Part shown: positions 1-5,272 of the stretch, piece by piece
How positions within the stretch are numbered: position 1 is the stretch's first letter
Layout of the letters: every line of letters starts with the position of its first letter
Assembly: GCA_035946955.1 (NCBI GenBank)
Contig: DASYYE010000022.1
Coordinates: 1-11,275 of the forward strand
Direction: 5' to 3'
Length of the DNA: 11,275 bases
From: DASYYE01 sp035946955
GTDB taxonomy: Bacteria > Actinomycetota > Actinomycetes > Streptosporangiales > Streptosporangiaceae
The notes under the pieces: model-generated
What the model was told of the DNA's origin: nothing
The model's database searches: none
The model's input: the letters and a program-made list of their open reading frames with translations, nothing else
Translations under genes and position numbers: made by a program

Positions 1-178
1 GGGCCATGCATGACGAGGCTATCAATCACTCACTCTGAAAGCACCTCGTAATGCGAATCGAAATGCAATTCATCAATTTAGCAACTCGCAACGATAATTC
101 ATAGTGAAAGGTTGCAGATTCAGTTCATCAGATGCTTGACTCGAATCGCAGATGACGATGCTCGAAGGGACGCTGCCG
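1..178. other. AT-rich left-edge region with possible promoter
   Basis: No gene is visible here. The stretch is clearly richer in A and T than the rest of the window and carries short reiterated words (TTCATCA, TTCATAG, GCGAATCG, CGAATCGC). A possible promoter is TTCATC at 69-74 and GATAAT at 93-98 with an 18-base spacer, pointing towards the gene at 179. It could also be an element boundary; nothing decides this. Confidence 0.3.
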
Positions 179-394
179 ATGCCCGCCGACGCCCCAGCCG
201 TAACCCCGCCCCCGCACCCGGTGCACGCGCTGACCACGTTCGAGCTGAAGGACTACCGCCGCCAGCTTGAGCGGGCCATCGCGTTCTTCGACCGGCAGGA
301 CCCGGTGCCCCCGGCCCGTGACCGGCTCCAGGCCACGCTCGATGAGATCCTGGCCGAGCAGGACCAGCGCGCCAAGATCGCGAGCAGCCGGTGA
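179..394 (+). CDS. Small hypothetical protein, first of a coupled pair
   Basis: A 71-aa acidic/basic helical protein that I do not recognise. After a Pro-rich start it has a charged amphipathic segment (FELKDYRRQLERAIAFFDRQ) and ends in a second charged helix, suggesting a helical hairpin. Start: ATG at 179 is preferred because AAGGGA lies at 165-170, eight bases upstream. An in-frame ATG at 152 would add nine residues but lacks a clear ribosome site. The stop codon overlaps the GTG of the next gene by four bases (GTGA at 391-394), so the two are probably translationally coupled. Codons are strongly G/C-ending, supporting a real gene. Confidence 0.7.
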   Translation: MPADAPAVTPPPHPVHALTTFELKDYRRQLERAIAFFDRQDPVPPARDRLQATLDEILAEQDQRAKIASSR

Positions 395-642
395 TCCACC
401 AGTGCCCGTGCGGCTTCGCCACCGATGACCAGCTGTGGTTCGAGTCCCACCAGGCGCGGCACATCCTCAAGCGTGACCACGACGTGGGCGGGCTGACGGC
501 CAGCGAGCTTGAGCGTGCCCGCCGCGACCTGATGGTGAGCCTGTCCCTGGCCGTCCCGGGCTCGGCCATGCGCGTGCCCATTCTGGCCCACATCAGCGCC
601 ATTGACGCCGAGCTGGCCAGGCGGACGCAGGAGCCACCGTAG
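391..642 (+). CDS. Small C2H2-like putative zinc-binding protein
   Basis: An 83-aa protein starting with GTG inside the stop of the preceding gene (four-base overlap), so made by coupled translation. Residues 5-24 carry Cys5-x-Cys7-x12-His20-x3-His24, which resembles a C2H2 zinc finger except for one residue rather than two to four between the cysteines. The remainder (about 30-80) is helical and charged (LTASELERARRDLMVSLSLA). Zinc binding and nucleic-acid binding are inferences. It ends just before a strong terminator hairpin, so the pair forms a two-gene transcript. No family name is assigned. Confidence 0.72.
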   Translation: MIHQCPCGFATDDQLWFESHQARHILKRDHDVGGLTASELERARRDLMVSLSLAVPGSAMRVPILAHISAIDAELARRTQEPP

Positions 643-677
643 AGGCCAGCCGCTTGACCCCCCACCACGCCGACAGC

Positions 678-706
678 AAGGCCCCGGCTCACCTGGCCGG
701 GGCCTT
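678..706 (+). terminator. Intrinsic terminator hairpin
   Basis: A perfect 10-bp stem (AAGGCCCCGG at 678-687 with CCGGGGCCTT at 697-706) with a 9-base loop, 36 bases after the stop at 642. It has the GC-rich form without a long T tract that is common in actinomycetes. Confidence 0.8.
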
Positions 707-795
707 CGTCGTGTCGACCGCACGCTCTAAATCGGGATCTGAGCAGGCATAACGTCGATCGCAACGGTGTTACAGTTTCAACTCAGCTGGCCAGA

Positions 796-844
796 TCCCC
801 GGCAACCGCCCCGGGGACGGTCCGCTCAATGGAAGGTGGGGACC
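796..844 (+). promoter_or_regulatory. Structured leader of the 849 gene
   Basis: The leader contains a 7-bp hairpin, TCCCCGG (796-802) with CCGGGGA (811-817). A second possible pairing, GGTCC (819-823) with GGACC (840-844), spans the Shine-Dalgarno region. GGAAGGT (831-837) could also fold back on ACCTCC (842-847). These pairings compete, so translational control is possible. This is inference from base complementarity only. Confidence 0.35.
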
Positions 845-848
845 TCCA

Positions 849-1160
849 ATGCCATCACGCACCACGACCAGCACCCTCACATGGGAAGCGCCTCCGACGG
901 CGACCCGGAGCACCAACGGCGACCCCGACCGCTTCAAGGCCGAAGCCAACCAGCTGCGCGCTCGCCCCGGCAACTGGGCCGTCCTGACCTCGGTCGAGAC
1001 GGGCTCGCAGGCCTACCGGCTAAAGAAGTCCATCAGCGAGGGCAAGCTCGCTGCCTTCGCACCCGCAGGCAGTTTCGAGGTCAGATCGGCAAAGAACGGC
1101 GACGGGATCAAGGTCTACTGCCGGTTCGTCAAGGCCGAGGCCGAGCCACAGGCCAAGTAA
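849..1160 (+). CDS. Conserved-looking hypothetical protein, 103 aa
   Basis: A soluble 103-aa protein with no signal peptide or membrane segment and a balanced, well-coded sequence (nearly all third positions G or C). The N-terminal 25 residues are Thr/Ser/Pro rich and probably disordered. Residues about 28-100 look like a compact alpha/beta domain with a basic patch (SQAYRLKKSISEGKLAAF, then SFEVRSAKNGDGIKVYCRF), which would suit nucleic-acid or protein binding. I do not recognise the family. Start: ATG at 849 follows GGAAGGTGGGG, with its last G eight bases upstream. It is followed at once by a strong hairpin terminator, so it is probably transcribed alone. Confidence 0.75.
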   Translation: MPSRTTTSTLTWEAPPTATRSTNGDPDRFKAEANQLRARPGNWAVLTSVETGSQAYRLKKSISEGKLAAFAPAGSFEVRSAKNGDGIKVYCRFVKAEAEPQAK

Positions 1161-1664
1161 CCCAATTCCCCTGGTGCCCCCGGTCCGATCGGCCGGGGGC
1201 ATCTTCATGCCCGCCCCGGACCCGCCGGACTCCTCGACCACATCCAGCTCCCGGGCCGCCTCGCCAGCGGCCAGGGTGGTACCGCTGGCCTCAGCCCGCC
1301 GCCTGGCCCGCTGGGCCGCCTTGGCGCAGGCCTCGGAGCAATAGCGCTTGCTGCGCCGCAGCGCCTTCAGGGTGCCCCCGCATGCCGCGCACCTGGTGCG
1401 CAGCCGGCGAGGCGCCTGGCGGAAGCCCTGGGCGCGCCTGGCGCCGTCGAAGGCGATGCCGGCCAGCTCGCGCTTGGTGAACAGGTCCGGGTCGGCATAA
1501 GCCCTGGTGGCCATGCACTGATGGCAGACGCACCGGCCGCGGCCCTCGCACAGGTGATGCTGCACTTTGCGGCATGGCCGGGACGGCAGCGGCAGGTCGT
1601 AGACCTGGGCGCGCTGGACACGCCGCTGCGCGGTGCTGACGGCCACCCGACGCCTCCTGGTCAC
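1020..1664 (-). CDS. Putative zinc-finger protein, convergent overlap at the 3' end
   Basis: A 214-aa basic protein with two Cys/His clusters. The first (about residues 31-50) has Cys31, Cys39 and the group CVCHQC. The second (about 91-115) is CAACGG followed by RYCSEACAKAAQRARRR, the YCS-x2-C-x-AA-x-RR pattern seen at the end of many small actinobacterial and phage zinc-ribbon proteins. The role is probably nucleic-acid or protein binding; this is inferred. Start: GTG at 1664, without a strong ribosome site, so the start is uncertain. The last 47 or so codons are antisense to the 849 gene and cross its terminator; they may be low-value read-through. Codon bias in the first 150 codons is excellent. 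It lies 82 bases downstream of the lipoprotein gene on the same strand. Confidence 0.65.
   Translation of the reverse strand: MTRRRRVAVSTAQRRVQRAQVYDLPLPSRPCRKVQHHLCEGRGRCVCHQCMATRAYADPDLFTKRELAGIAFDGARRAQGFRQAPRRLRTRCAACGGTLKALRRSKRYCSEACAKAAQRARRRAEASGTTLAAGEAARELDVVEESGGSGAGMKMPPADRTGGTRGIGLLGLWLGLGLDEPAVDLDPVAVLCRSDLETACGCEGSELALADGLL
1175..1201 (+). terminator. Intrinsic terminator hairpin
   Basis: A perfect 9-bp stem, TGCCCCCGG (1175-1183) with CCGGGGGCA (1193-1201), and a 9-base loop, 15 bases after the stop of the 849 gene and followed by TCTTC. It lies inside the 3' part of the convergent reading frame. Confidence 0.75.
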
Positions 1665-1746
1665 GGCCGGGATCTGCTGGACTGCTCCGGACTATCGGGA
1701 CCGGAATACGAGGCCGGGACACTTAGCCCTCAGTATCGCTACGGGG

Positions 1747-2148
1747 TCACCGGCTGGCGGTGACCAGGCAGCCGACTCCGTTAGTCCCGGTGTAGATGAA
1801 CCTCGGGTCAGACGGCCCGAGGGCCAGGAGGGCGGCAGGAATGGGAGCGGTCACCGTGAAGCTCTCGCTCGGCGGCACGTCCGGCACGGCAGTGGCGGTC
1901 ACGAACGGCTTATCCGGCGTGTCGAGCGGACTGGTGATGTCGTTCTCACGCCAGAGTTCGTAGGTCACCTGGCGGAGCGGGACGCTGGAGGTGAAGGTCA
2001 CCGTGCCGGGGCCGCCTGCCAGGCTGATGTCCGGGTTGTACGTGTAGTTCACGGATGCCGGGCTTACGGAGCTGCCCGCGGTGCTCCCGCACCCGGCCGC
2101 CAGGACCGCGCCGAGGGCCAGGGCCGCGCCGGTGGCAATCCGCCTCAT
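1747..2148 (-). CDS. Putative secreted lipoprotein, 133 aa
   Basis: The N-terminus has Arg-Arg at residues 2-3, a hydrophobic stretch (4-18) and a lipobox-like LAAGC with Cys20 as the predicted lipidated residue. This fits export and anchoring on the outer face of the membrane. The mature part (about 21-133) is Ser/Thr/Pro-rich beta-like sequence (PGTVTFTSSVPLRQVTYELW), resembling an immunoglobulin-like or fibronectin-like sandwich. A second Cys near the end (VGCLV) is unpaired after lipidation. Start: ATG at 2148 follows GGGAGGA eight bases upstream. It is probably co-transcribed with the zinc-finger-like gene downstream. The binding partner is unknown. Confidence 0.75.
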   Translation of the reverse strand: MRRIATGAALALGAVLAAGCGSTAGSSVSPASVNYTYNPDISLAGGPGTVTFTSSVPLRQVTYELWRENDITSPLDTPDKPFVTATAVPDVPPSESFTVTAPIPAALLALGPSDPRFIYTGTNGVGCLVTASR

Positions 2149-2162
2149 GCGCCGATCCTCCC

Positions 2163-2201
2163 ATCGTGCGCACGATCCGCCTATCCGGCCTGCTGCTCAC
2201 C
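2163..2201 (-). repeat. Dispersed repeat copy A
   Basis: A roughly 39-base copy of a repeat found four times among these small genes. On the minus strand its core reads GCCGGATAGGCGGATCG and it ends in the ribosome site of the lipoprotein gene. It matches copy B at 32 of 39 positions by eye. Confidence 0.5.
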
Positions 2202-2294
2202 CGTGCTGCCGTATCCGCCGGGACACTCCGACACGTTTGCTCTGCCCGCGTCACTTTCACGCCAGCGGCTGAGCCAGCTGGCAGACTTGGATGC

Positions 2295-2669
2295 GTGGAT
2301 GATGCAAGGACTGAGGAGCCGGGAAGTCTACTCGTCGTACCGCGGCCACCGCACCCGGACGGCAACCTGCTGGAGATCATTGAGGCTGGTGCGGCCGGTG
2401 GCGGCGCAGGCGCGCTTGCTCACGACGTTTACGGTGACGTGAAAGCTGCATGCCGGGCTGCGGTCAAGAAGTACCGTGACCGGCGGTCAGGCCCGGACGA
2501 GGAGCAGGTGTGGATGCATCAGCTCGTGGCTGAGGCCGCTATGGGTCCCTGTCCGGCTGGGCACAAGCTCGTGCACCTGAACGGTGACGGTCTTGACAAC
2601 CGGCGAGTGAACCTAGCCTACGTGCCGGTCTCAGATCCGCGGCCAGCGGCGCCGCTCAAGTCGCGCTGA
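2295..2669 (+). CDS. HNH-endonuclease-like protein
   Basis: The C-terminal half carries an HNH-type signature: MHQLVAEAAMGPCPAGHK, then VHLNGDGLDNRRVNL. This matches the H-x-NGD-x2-DNR-x2-NL core of phage and mobile-element HNH nucleases, in which His and Asn coordinate the metal and cut DNA. The residue before the core His is Val rather than the usual Asp or His, so catalysis may be weakened. The N-terminal part is unfamiliar and Gly/Ala rich. The start is unsure: GTG at 2295 gives 124 aa, GTG at 2439 gives 76 aa, and upstream extension would run over the lipoprotein gene. No good ribosome site is seen. It could be a 5'-decayed remnant. Confidence 0.6.
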   Translation: MDDARTEEPGSLLVVPRPPHPDGNLLEIIEAGAAGGGAGALAHDVYGDVKAACRAAVKKYRDRRSGPDEEQVWMHQLVAEAAMGPCPAGHKLVHLNGDGLDNRRVNLAYVPVSDPRPAAPLKSR

Positions 2670-2685
2670 TCTCGGCCAGCTCGCT

Positions 2686-2724
2686 ATCGTGCGTGAGACC
2701 GGCCTATCCGGCCCGCTGCTCGCC
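2686..2724 (-). repeat. Dispersed repeat copy B
   Basis: A copy of the repeat with minus-strand core GCCGGATAGGCCGGTC and the shared tail CACGATAG, lying between the convergent ends of the HNH-like gene and the 2753 gene. Here it is not followed by an open frame on its own strand. Confidence 0.5.
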
Positions 2725-2741
2725 GGGCAAGGCAGCCCGGC
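2722..2741. terminator. Bidirectional terminator hairpin
   Basis: A perfect 7-bp stem, GCCGGGC (2722-2728) with GCCCGGC (2735-2741), and a 6-base loop between two convergent genes. It could serve both directions. Confidence 0.6.
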
Positions 2742-2752
2742 CGGATCTATCT

Positions 2753-2962
2753 CTACTCGGTACCGGACGCCTCCGCACGGGCCAGCCGGGCGAGGACGGC
2801 GTTAAGCGCTTGCTGCATCGCCTGCCATGCGTCGCACTTGCCATTGACCGGGCAGCCTCCCATGCCTCCGTGGCGCATCCCATGCAGGGCCAACGCCCCT
2901 TCCAGCATTACCGCATCTGCCCGGAGCACGCCGACTTCCGTCGCATAAGGACTCTGTGGCAT
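2753..2962 (-). CDS. Small hypothetical protein with a Cys pair
   Basis: A 69-aa protein, unrecognised, with two helical segments flanking GGCPVNGKCDAWQ (two Cys five residues apart), preceded by a His/Met-rich turn (LHGMRHGGMGG). A metal site or disulfide is possible. Start: ATG at 2962 has GGGAGG close upstream. An in-frame ATG at 3073 overlaps the previous stop by four bases (ATGA) and would add 37 residues, but that stretch is basic, Pro-rich and contains a 6-bp hairpin (3004-3018), more like an untranslated leader. Coupling to the upstream small gene is still possible. Confidence 0.65.
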   Translation of the reverse strand: MPQSPYATEVGVLRADAVMLEGALALHGMRHGGMGGCPVNGKCDAWQAMQQALNAVLARLARAEASGTE

Positions 2963-3003
2963 TTGCCCGCCTCCCTTGTCAGGTAGCGCCAGCCTGGCAC
3001 GGG

Positions 3004-3072
3004 GACGGCGGGGCCGTCTATGTCCTGGGTCGATACGGCTGACCAGGCAGAATGCCGCGCTCGGGCTGGTCA
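3004..3072 (-). promoter_or_regulatory. Structured intercistronic leader
   Basis: Between the end of the 3198 gene and ATG 2962 there are two stems. TGACCAG (3040-3046) pairs with CTGGTCA (3066-3072), 7 bp with a 19-base loop. GACGGC (3004-3009) pairs with GCCGTC (3013-3018), 6 bp with a 3-base loop. They could shape translation or terminate transcripts; this is inference. Confidence 0.35.
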
Positions 3073-3198
3073 TAGCGCCGCCTTCCTCTTTTCGTAGATG
3101 CGATCGGCCAATCCGGCGAGCAATTCGGCCCGCAGCACACTAGCCGGAAGCTCAGGTTGCATAGCCATGACTTGACAGCGAGGGGTTGCCGACTGCAT
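3070..3198 (-). CDS. Very small protein, divergent partner of the HTH gene
   Basis: A 42-aa product beginning MQSATPRCQVMAMQ and ending in a charged helix (RAELLAGLADRIYEKRKAAL). Unrecognised. Start: ATG at 3198 lies in the palindrome at 3194-3213, seven bases after a -10-like CATAGT on this strand, as expected for a leaderless message. No Shine-Dalgarno precedes this or the later ATGs at 3168 and 3162. Upstream extension would run over the HTH gene, so starts above 3198 are unlikely. The stop overlaps an ATG at 3073 by four bases. The 3' end contains dispersed repeat copy D as coding sequence. Confidence 0.5.
   Translation of the reverse strand: MQSATPRCQVMAMQPELPASVLRAELLAGLADRIYEKRKAAL
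3092..3117 (-). repeat. Dispersed repeat copy D, inside coding sequence
   Basis: The minus-strand core GCCGGATTGGCCGATCG aligns with copies A to C, but here it is read as codons (AGLADRI) of the 42-aa gene. It is the most divergent copy in its tail, so it may be chance or the coding ancestor of the others. Confidence 0.35.
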
Positions 3199-3201
3199 AG
3201 T
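3172..3201 (+). promoter_or_regulatory. Promoter of the HTH gene, leaderless arrangement
   Basis: A perfect -35 TTGACA (3172-3177), an 18-base spacer and a -10-like CATAGT (3196-3201). The expected transcription start falls at or next to ATG 3209, implying a leaderless mRNA. Confidence 0.6.
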
Positions 3202-3213
3202 GATGACTATGCA
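3194..3213. promoter_or_regulatory. Perfect palindrome, putative operator
   Basis: TGCATAGT-GATG-ACTATGCA is an 8-bp perfect inverted repeat with a 4-base spacer. It covers the -10 element and start codon of the plus-strand HTH gene and, symmetrically, those of the minus-strand 42-aa gene. A further half-site TGCATAG lies at 3158-3164. Its position suggests autoregulation by the HTH protein (inference). Confidence 0.6.
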
Positions 3214-3772
3214 ATCTAGCGAAACAGCCCCCGAGGCCGAGGTCGAGGCGGTCGTCTCTACCGCGATAGGCGCCATCTTGAAGGAGGACGACCCGGCCAT
3301 GCGCTACACCCGGCTCACTCACCAGCTCGGCGTCTACGACAGGGCAGTAACGCGGATCGCCGAGGAGCGGGCCCGCTGTGCTTCCGACCTGGCCGCCGGT
3401 GGCGCGTCGTTCGCGCGAGTGGCGGGCGTGCTCGCGGTTGGTACCCGGTCCCGTGCCCAGCAGCTCGTCGGCCGGGGGGCGCGTCTGCCCGGCGTGATCT
3501 TCGCGTTCCGCGACCAGGATGGCACCATGTATGGCGCCGGGCACCTGTTGCAGGTCACGCCGTACGAGGAGGCCCGGCTGCAGTTCGAGCCGTACGACAA
3601 GGACCTGTTCTTCGCCGGCCACCTGCTGCGCGTGTATGTCGGCCCGGTCAGCGAGGAGACCAGGACGGCGAGCTTGTACGTGTACGCGGCAGTCGCCGAC
3701 GCGGGCGAGCGGCGGGTGCGCCCCACCCAGGAGGTTCACGACATCCTGTTCGGCACCCGGACCGATAGCTGA
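3209..3772 (+). CDS. Helix-turn-helix protein, probable autoregulator
   Basis: A 187-aa soluble protein. Residues about 44-88 form a helix-turn-helix (IAEERARCASDLAAGGASFARVAG, then a recognition helix TRSRAQQLVGRG), the pattern of small actinobacterial regulators that ask whether a promoter is bound. The C-terminal 95 residues are beta-rich with aromatic and charged positions (YEEARLQFEPYDKDLFFAGH) and may be a ligand-binding or dimerisation domain that I do not recognise. Start: ATG 3209 is chosen over GTG 3200 because promoter spacing puts the transcript start there; the nearest purine tract (AGGGG at 3181-3185) is too far from either. The palindrome overlapping its promoter is the obvious candidate site. 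It is convergent with the gene at 3869. Confidence 0.75.
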   Translation: MQSSETAPEAEVEAVVSTAIGAILKEDDPAMRYTRLTHQLGVYDRAVTRIAEERARCASDLAAGGASFARVAGVLAVGTRSRAQQLVGRGARLPGVIFAFRDQDGTMYGAGHLLQVTPYEEARLQFEPYDKDLFFAGHLLRVYVGPVSEETRTASLYVYAAVADAGERRVRPTQEVHDILFGTRTDS

Positions 3773-3807
3773 CCGCGAGCGCCCCCTCCGACCTCGCATG
3801 CGTTCCT

Positions 3808-3833
3808 ATCGTGCCTGCTCGGCCATCCGGCCG
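3808..3833 (-). repeat. Dispersed repeat copy C
   Basis: A shorter copy: minus-strand core CGGCCGGATGGCCGAG and tail GCACGATAGG, two to three bases shorter than A and B in the middle. It lies between convergent gene ends (3772 and 3869). Confidence 0.4.
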
Positions 3834-3868
3834 TAGCCCGTGGTCATGCTCATGTCACCTGATACGCC

Positions 3869-4075
3869 TCAGGCCGCCAGCTCCTCGGGCACCCGCTCCG
3901 CCTCGCCGTGCTTGCTGAGCTGCGCCTCCGCGATGCCGGCCAGGCAGCCCAGCACGTAGCCCAGGTCAGGCGTGGTCGAGGCGATGTACTGCATGCCCTC
4001 GAAGTCACCAGTCGCGGCGCGCTGCAAGATCGCCGCCACGTCGCGCCGCAGCGCAGCCCGCAGCTCCGGAGCCAT
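3869..4075 (-). CDS. Small helical hypothetical protein, 68 aa
   Basis: A 68-aa, all-helical-looking protein (ELRAALRRDVAAILQRAATG, then LGYVLGCLAGIAEAQLSKHG). The second segment is moderately hydrophobic but too polar for a clear membrane helix. Unrecognised. Start: ATG 4075 has AGGAGG seven bases upstream, a very good ribosome site lying inside the 3' end of the upstream gene. The two frames overlap by about 71 bases. It is the last gene of the minus-strand run, before repeat C. Confidence 0.7.
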   Translation of the reverse strand: MAPELRAALRRDVAAILQRAATGDFEGMQYIASTTPDLGYVLGCLAGIAEAQLSKHGEAERVPEELAA

Positions 4076-4541
4076 GACCCGCCTCCTCGCCGTCCGCGGT
4101 CCCCTCTGTCATTGATACCCGGCCGAGCACCGCGTGCATCGGCGAGCGGGCCAGCCCGCCGCCATCGTGCACCAGACCCGCCCTCAGCAGCGCCTTCTCC
4201 CGGCCGCAGGCGGCCCGGACCTCAGCCCGCAGCCCGGTGATCTCGGCGGCCTGGGCGATGATCTGATCCTCCAGCACCCGCCGGACGGCAGGCATCCGGT
4301 AGACCGGAGCAGCCAGCGGAATGAGAGGGAACTCTGAAGACAGCATCCGGGTCACCTGGTCGCGCCGCAGCCTGGCCAGCTCAGCCTCCAGCGGCTTCAC
4401 CGCATCAGCGAGAGGGCGCAGCCTGGCCAGCTCGCCCCGCTGGCGCCGGTCGCTGACGCGCAACGCCCCGTTTTCCTCACGCAGCAGCCGGATGGTCTCA
4501 GCACAATCCCGGCTCACCGAGCCTGCTGTCGTGGCCATCAT
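4005..4541 (-). CDS. Coiled-coil protein, 178 aa
   Basis: Residues about 10-60 and 85-115 are rich in Glu, Arg and Leu with heptad-like spacing (ETIRLLREENGALR; LEAELARLRRDQVTRM; AQAAEITGLRAEVRAA), so an elongated or dimeric coiled coil is likely. The middle (FPLIPLAAPVYRMPAVRRVL) is non-coiled. No enzyme motif is seen and the family is unknown. Start: ATG 4541 (followed by a second ATG at 4538) with weak GAGAG upstream; GTG 4565 and GTG 4595 are alternatives that overlap the preceding winged-HTH gene. The last 23 codons overlap the next gene and are Gly/Ala/Arg rich, so the true end may matter little. Probably co-transcribed with the winged-HTH gene. Confidence 0.65.
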   Translation of the reverse strand: MMATTAGSVSRDCAETIRLLREENGALRVSDRRQRGELARLRPLADAVKPLEAELARLRRDQVTRMLSSEFPLIPLAAPVYRMPAVRRVLEDQIIAQAAEITGLRAEVRAACGREKALLRAGLVHDGGGLARSPMHAVLGRVSMTEGTADGEEAGHGSGAAGCAAARRGGDLAARRDW

Positions 4542-4575
4542 TTCGGCTCTCAGGCAGCTACTCACCTTCGTGTAC

Positions 4576-4845
4576 TCATTTGCGGAGGGGGGCACGGATA
4601 TCCGCAGGAACGCTTTTCACGCCCAGATATTCGACCAATGCAGATCCTGCACCGGTCGGCCGCCACCTCGGTCGCTGGCCGTTGATGGCATCGTTGGCTA
4701 GCAGGCCCTCGCGCTGGAGCGCGAACAGGTGCTCTTTCACGGCCCGAGGTGACATCCCAGTGCGCTCGGCGATGGCCGAGGCGGACGGGGAACCCTCGCT
4801 GCACGCGATGATCAACAGCACGAATCGTGCGCCAGAACTGGCCAC
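4576..4845 (-). CDS. Winged helix-turn-helix regulator
   Basis: An 89-aa protein that is mostly one winged-HTH domain. Residues 8-15 form the first hydrophobic helix (FVLLIIAC), 21-30 and 32-44 the helix-turn-helix (ASAIAERTGMSPRAVKEHLFAL), and 45-65 the wing (REGLLANDAINGQRPRWRPT). This is the size and layout of MarR/ArsR/IclR-type DNA-binding domains, here without a ligand domain. Start: GTG 4845 with AGAAG six bases upstream. In-frame starts at 4890 (ATG) and 4917 (TTG) exist, but that sequence is the long inverted-repeat leader and gives an unconvincing Gly/Pro/Arg peptide. The end overlaps the leader of the coiled-coil gene. Confidence 0.68.
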   Translation of the reverse strand: MASSGARFVLLIIACSEGSPSASAIAERTGMSPRAVKEHLFALQREGLLANDAINGQRPRWRPTGAGSALVEYLGVKSVPADIRAPLRK

Positions 4846-4856
4846 AACGGACTTCT

Positions 4857-4916
4857 GGGATGATCCGTGCTGGCCCGGCCGGCCGATCATCCCGGAACAA
4901 CCCGGCCGGGCCAGCA
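4857..4916 (-). promoter_or_regulatory. Interlocked inverted repeats before the winged-HTH gene
   Basis: A 15-bp perfect inverted repeat (4868-4882 with 4902-4916) has in its 19-base loop GATCATCCC (4885-4893), which is perfectly complementary to GGGATGATC (4857-4865) outside the stem. The order is interlocked (pseudoknot topology). On the minus-strand RNA the last arm ends just before the AGAAG ribosome site. It may also terminate transcription from the 4990-5253 gene. With only two bases linking the arms, both full helices are unlikely to coexist, so a switch between them is more plausible. Confidence 0.6.
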
Positions 4917-4989
4917 ACGTGTTATGCGCAGGCCCTATCGGGTCTACGCGGTGCGCATCTTGGTGATACCGCTAAAGCGCTTCTTCAGG

Positions 4990-5253
4990 TCAGCCGCCGT
5001 CCATCGCGGCGTCCTTGCCCTGGCGGGAGGCAGACTGCCGCTGCAACTCCCGCAGCGTGAGCACGACGCGCTCAGCTACGCCGAGCCAGCCGTCCTCCTC
5101 CCGGATGGGCCGCTGCTTATCCTTGCCGCCGAACATCAGGAACCCGTTGTCGTAGGCGGTGACCGTGACAGTGAGCGCCAGGCCCTTGTCCCTGGACGTG
5201 GGCTCGATACTGGCTTCCTCGCGGATGCTGTCTACCAGCCTGCCTGTGCTCAT
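4990..5253 (-). CDS. Hypothetical protein, 87 aa
   Basis: An 87-aa soluble protein with an N-terminal helix (STGRLVDSIREEASIE), a beta-like centre (GLALTVTVTAYDNGFLMFGGKD) and a C-terminal helix (WLGVAERVVLTLRELQRQSA). The layout suggests a small alpha/beta domain; the family is not recognised. Start: ATG 5253 has GGAAAGG (5262-5268) eight bases upstream; GTG 5262 overlaps that site and is rejected. It is preceded by the repeat-rich leader at 5273-5334 and followed by the long inverted repeat at 4868-4916, so it may be expressed as its own controlled unit within the operon. Confidence 0.75.
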   Translation of the reverse strand: MSTGRLVDSIREEASIEPTSRDKGLALTVTVTAYDNGFLMFGGKDKQRPIREEDGWLGVAERVVLTLRELQRQSASRQGKDAAMDGG

Positions 5254-5272
5254 TATGCCCACCTTTCCTGAC

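Noticed and set aside
120..764. Long minus-strand open frame at the left end
   Set aside because: It spans the coupled pair and the terminator hairpin, with an Arg/Ser/Trp-rich antisense composition.
1683..1705. CCGGACTATCGGGACCGG as a further copy of the dispersed repeat
   Set aside because: Shares only short GC-rich words with the consensus and does not align over the core or tail.
3152..3799. Minus-strand open frame opposite the HTH gene
   Set aside because: Starts near repeat C but is antisense to a well-supported gene with its own promoter; its sequence has no family features.
4890..4917. Upstream starts (TTG 4917, ATG 4890) for the winged-HTH gene
   Set aside because: They would put the 15-bp inverted repeat inside coding sequence and have no ribosome site; GTG 4845 fits better, though this is not proven.
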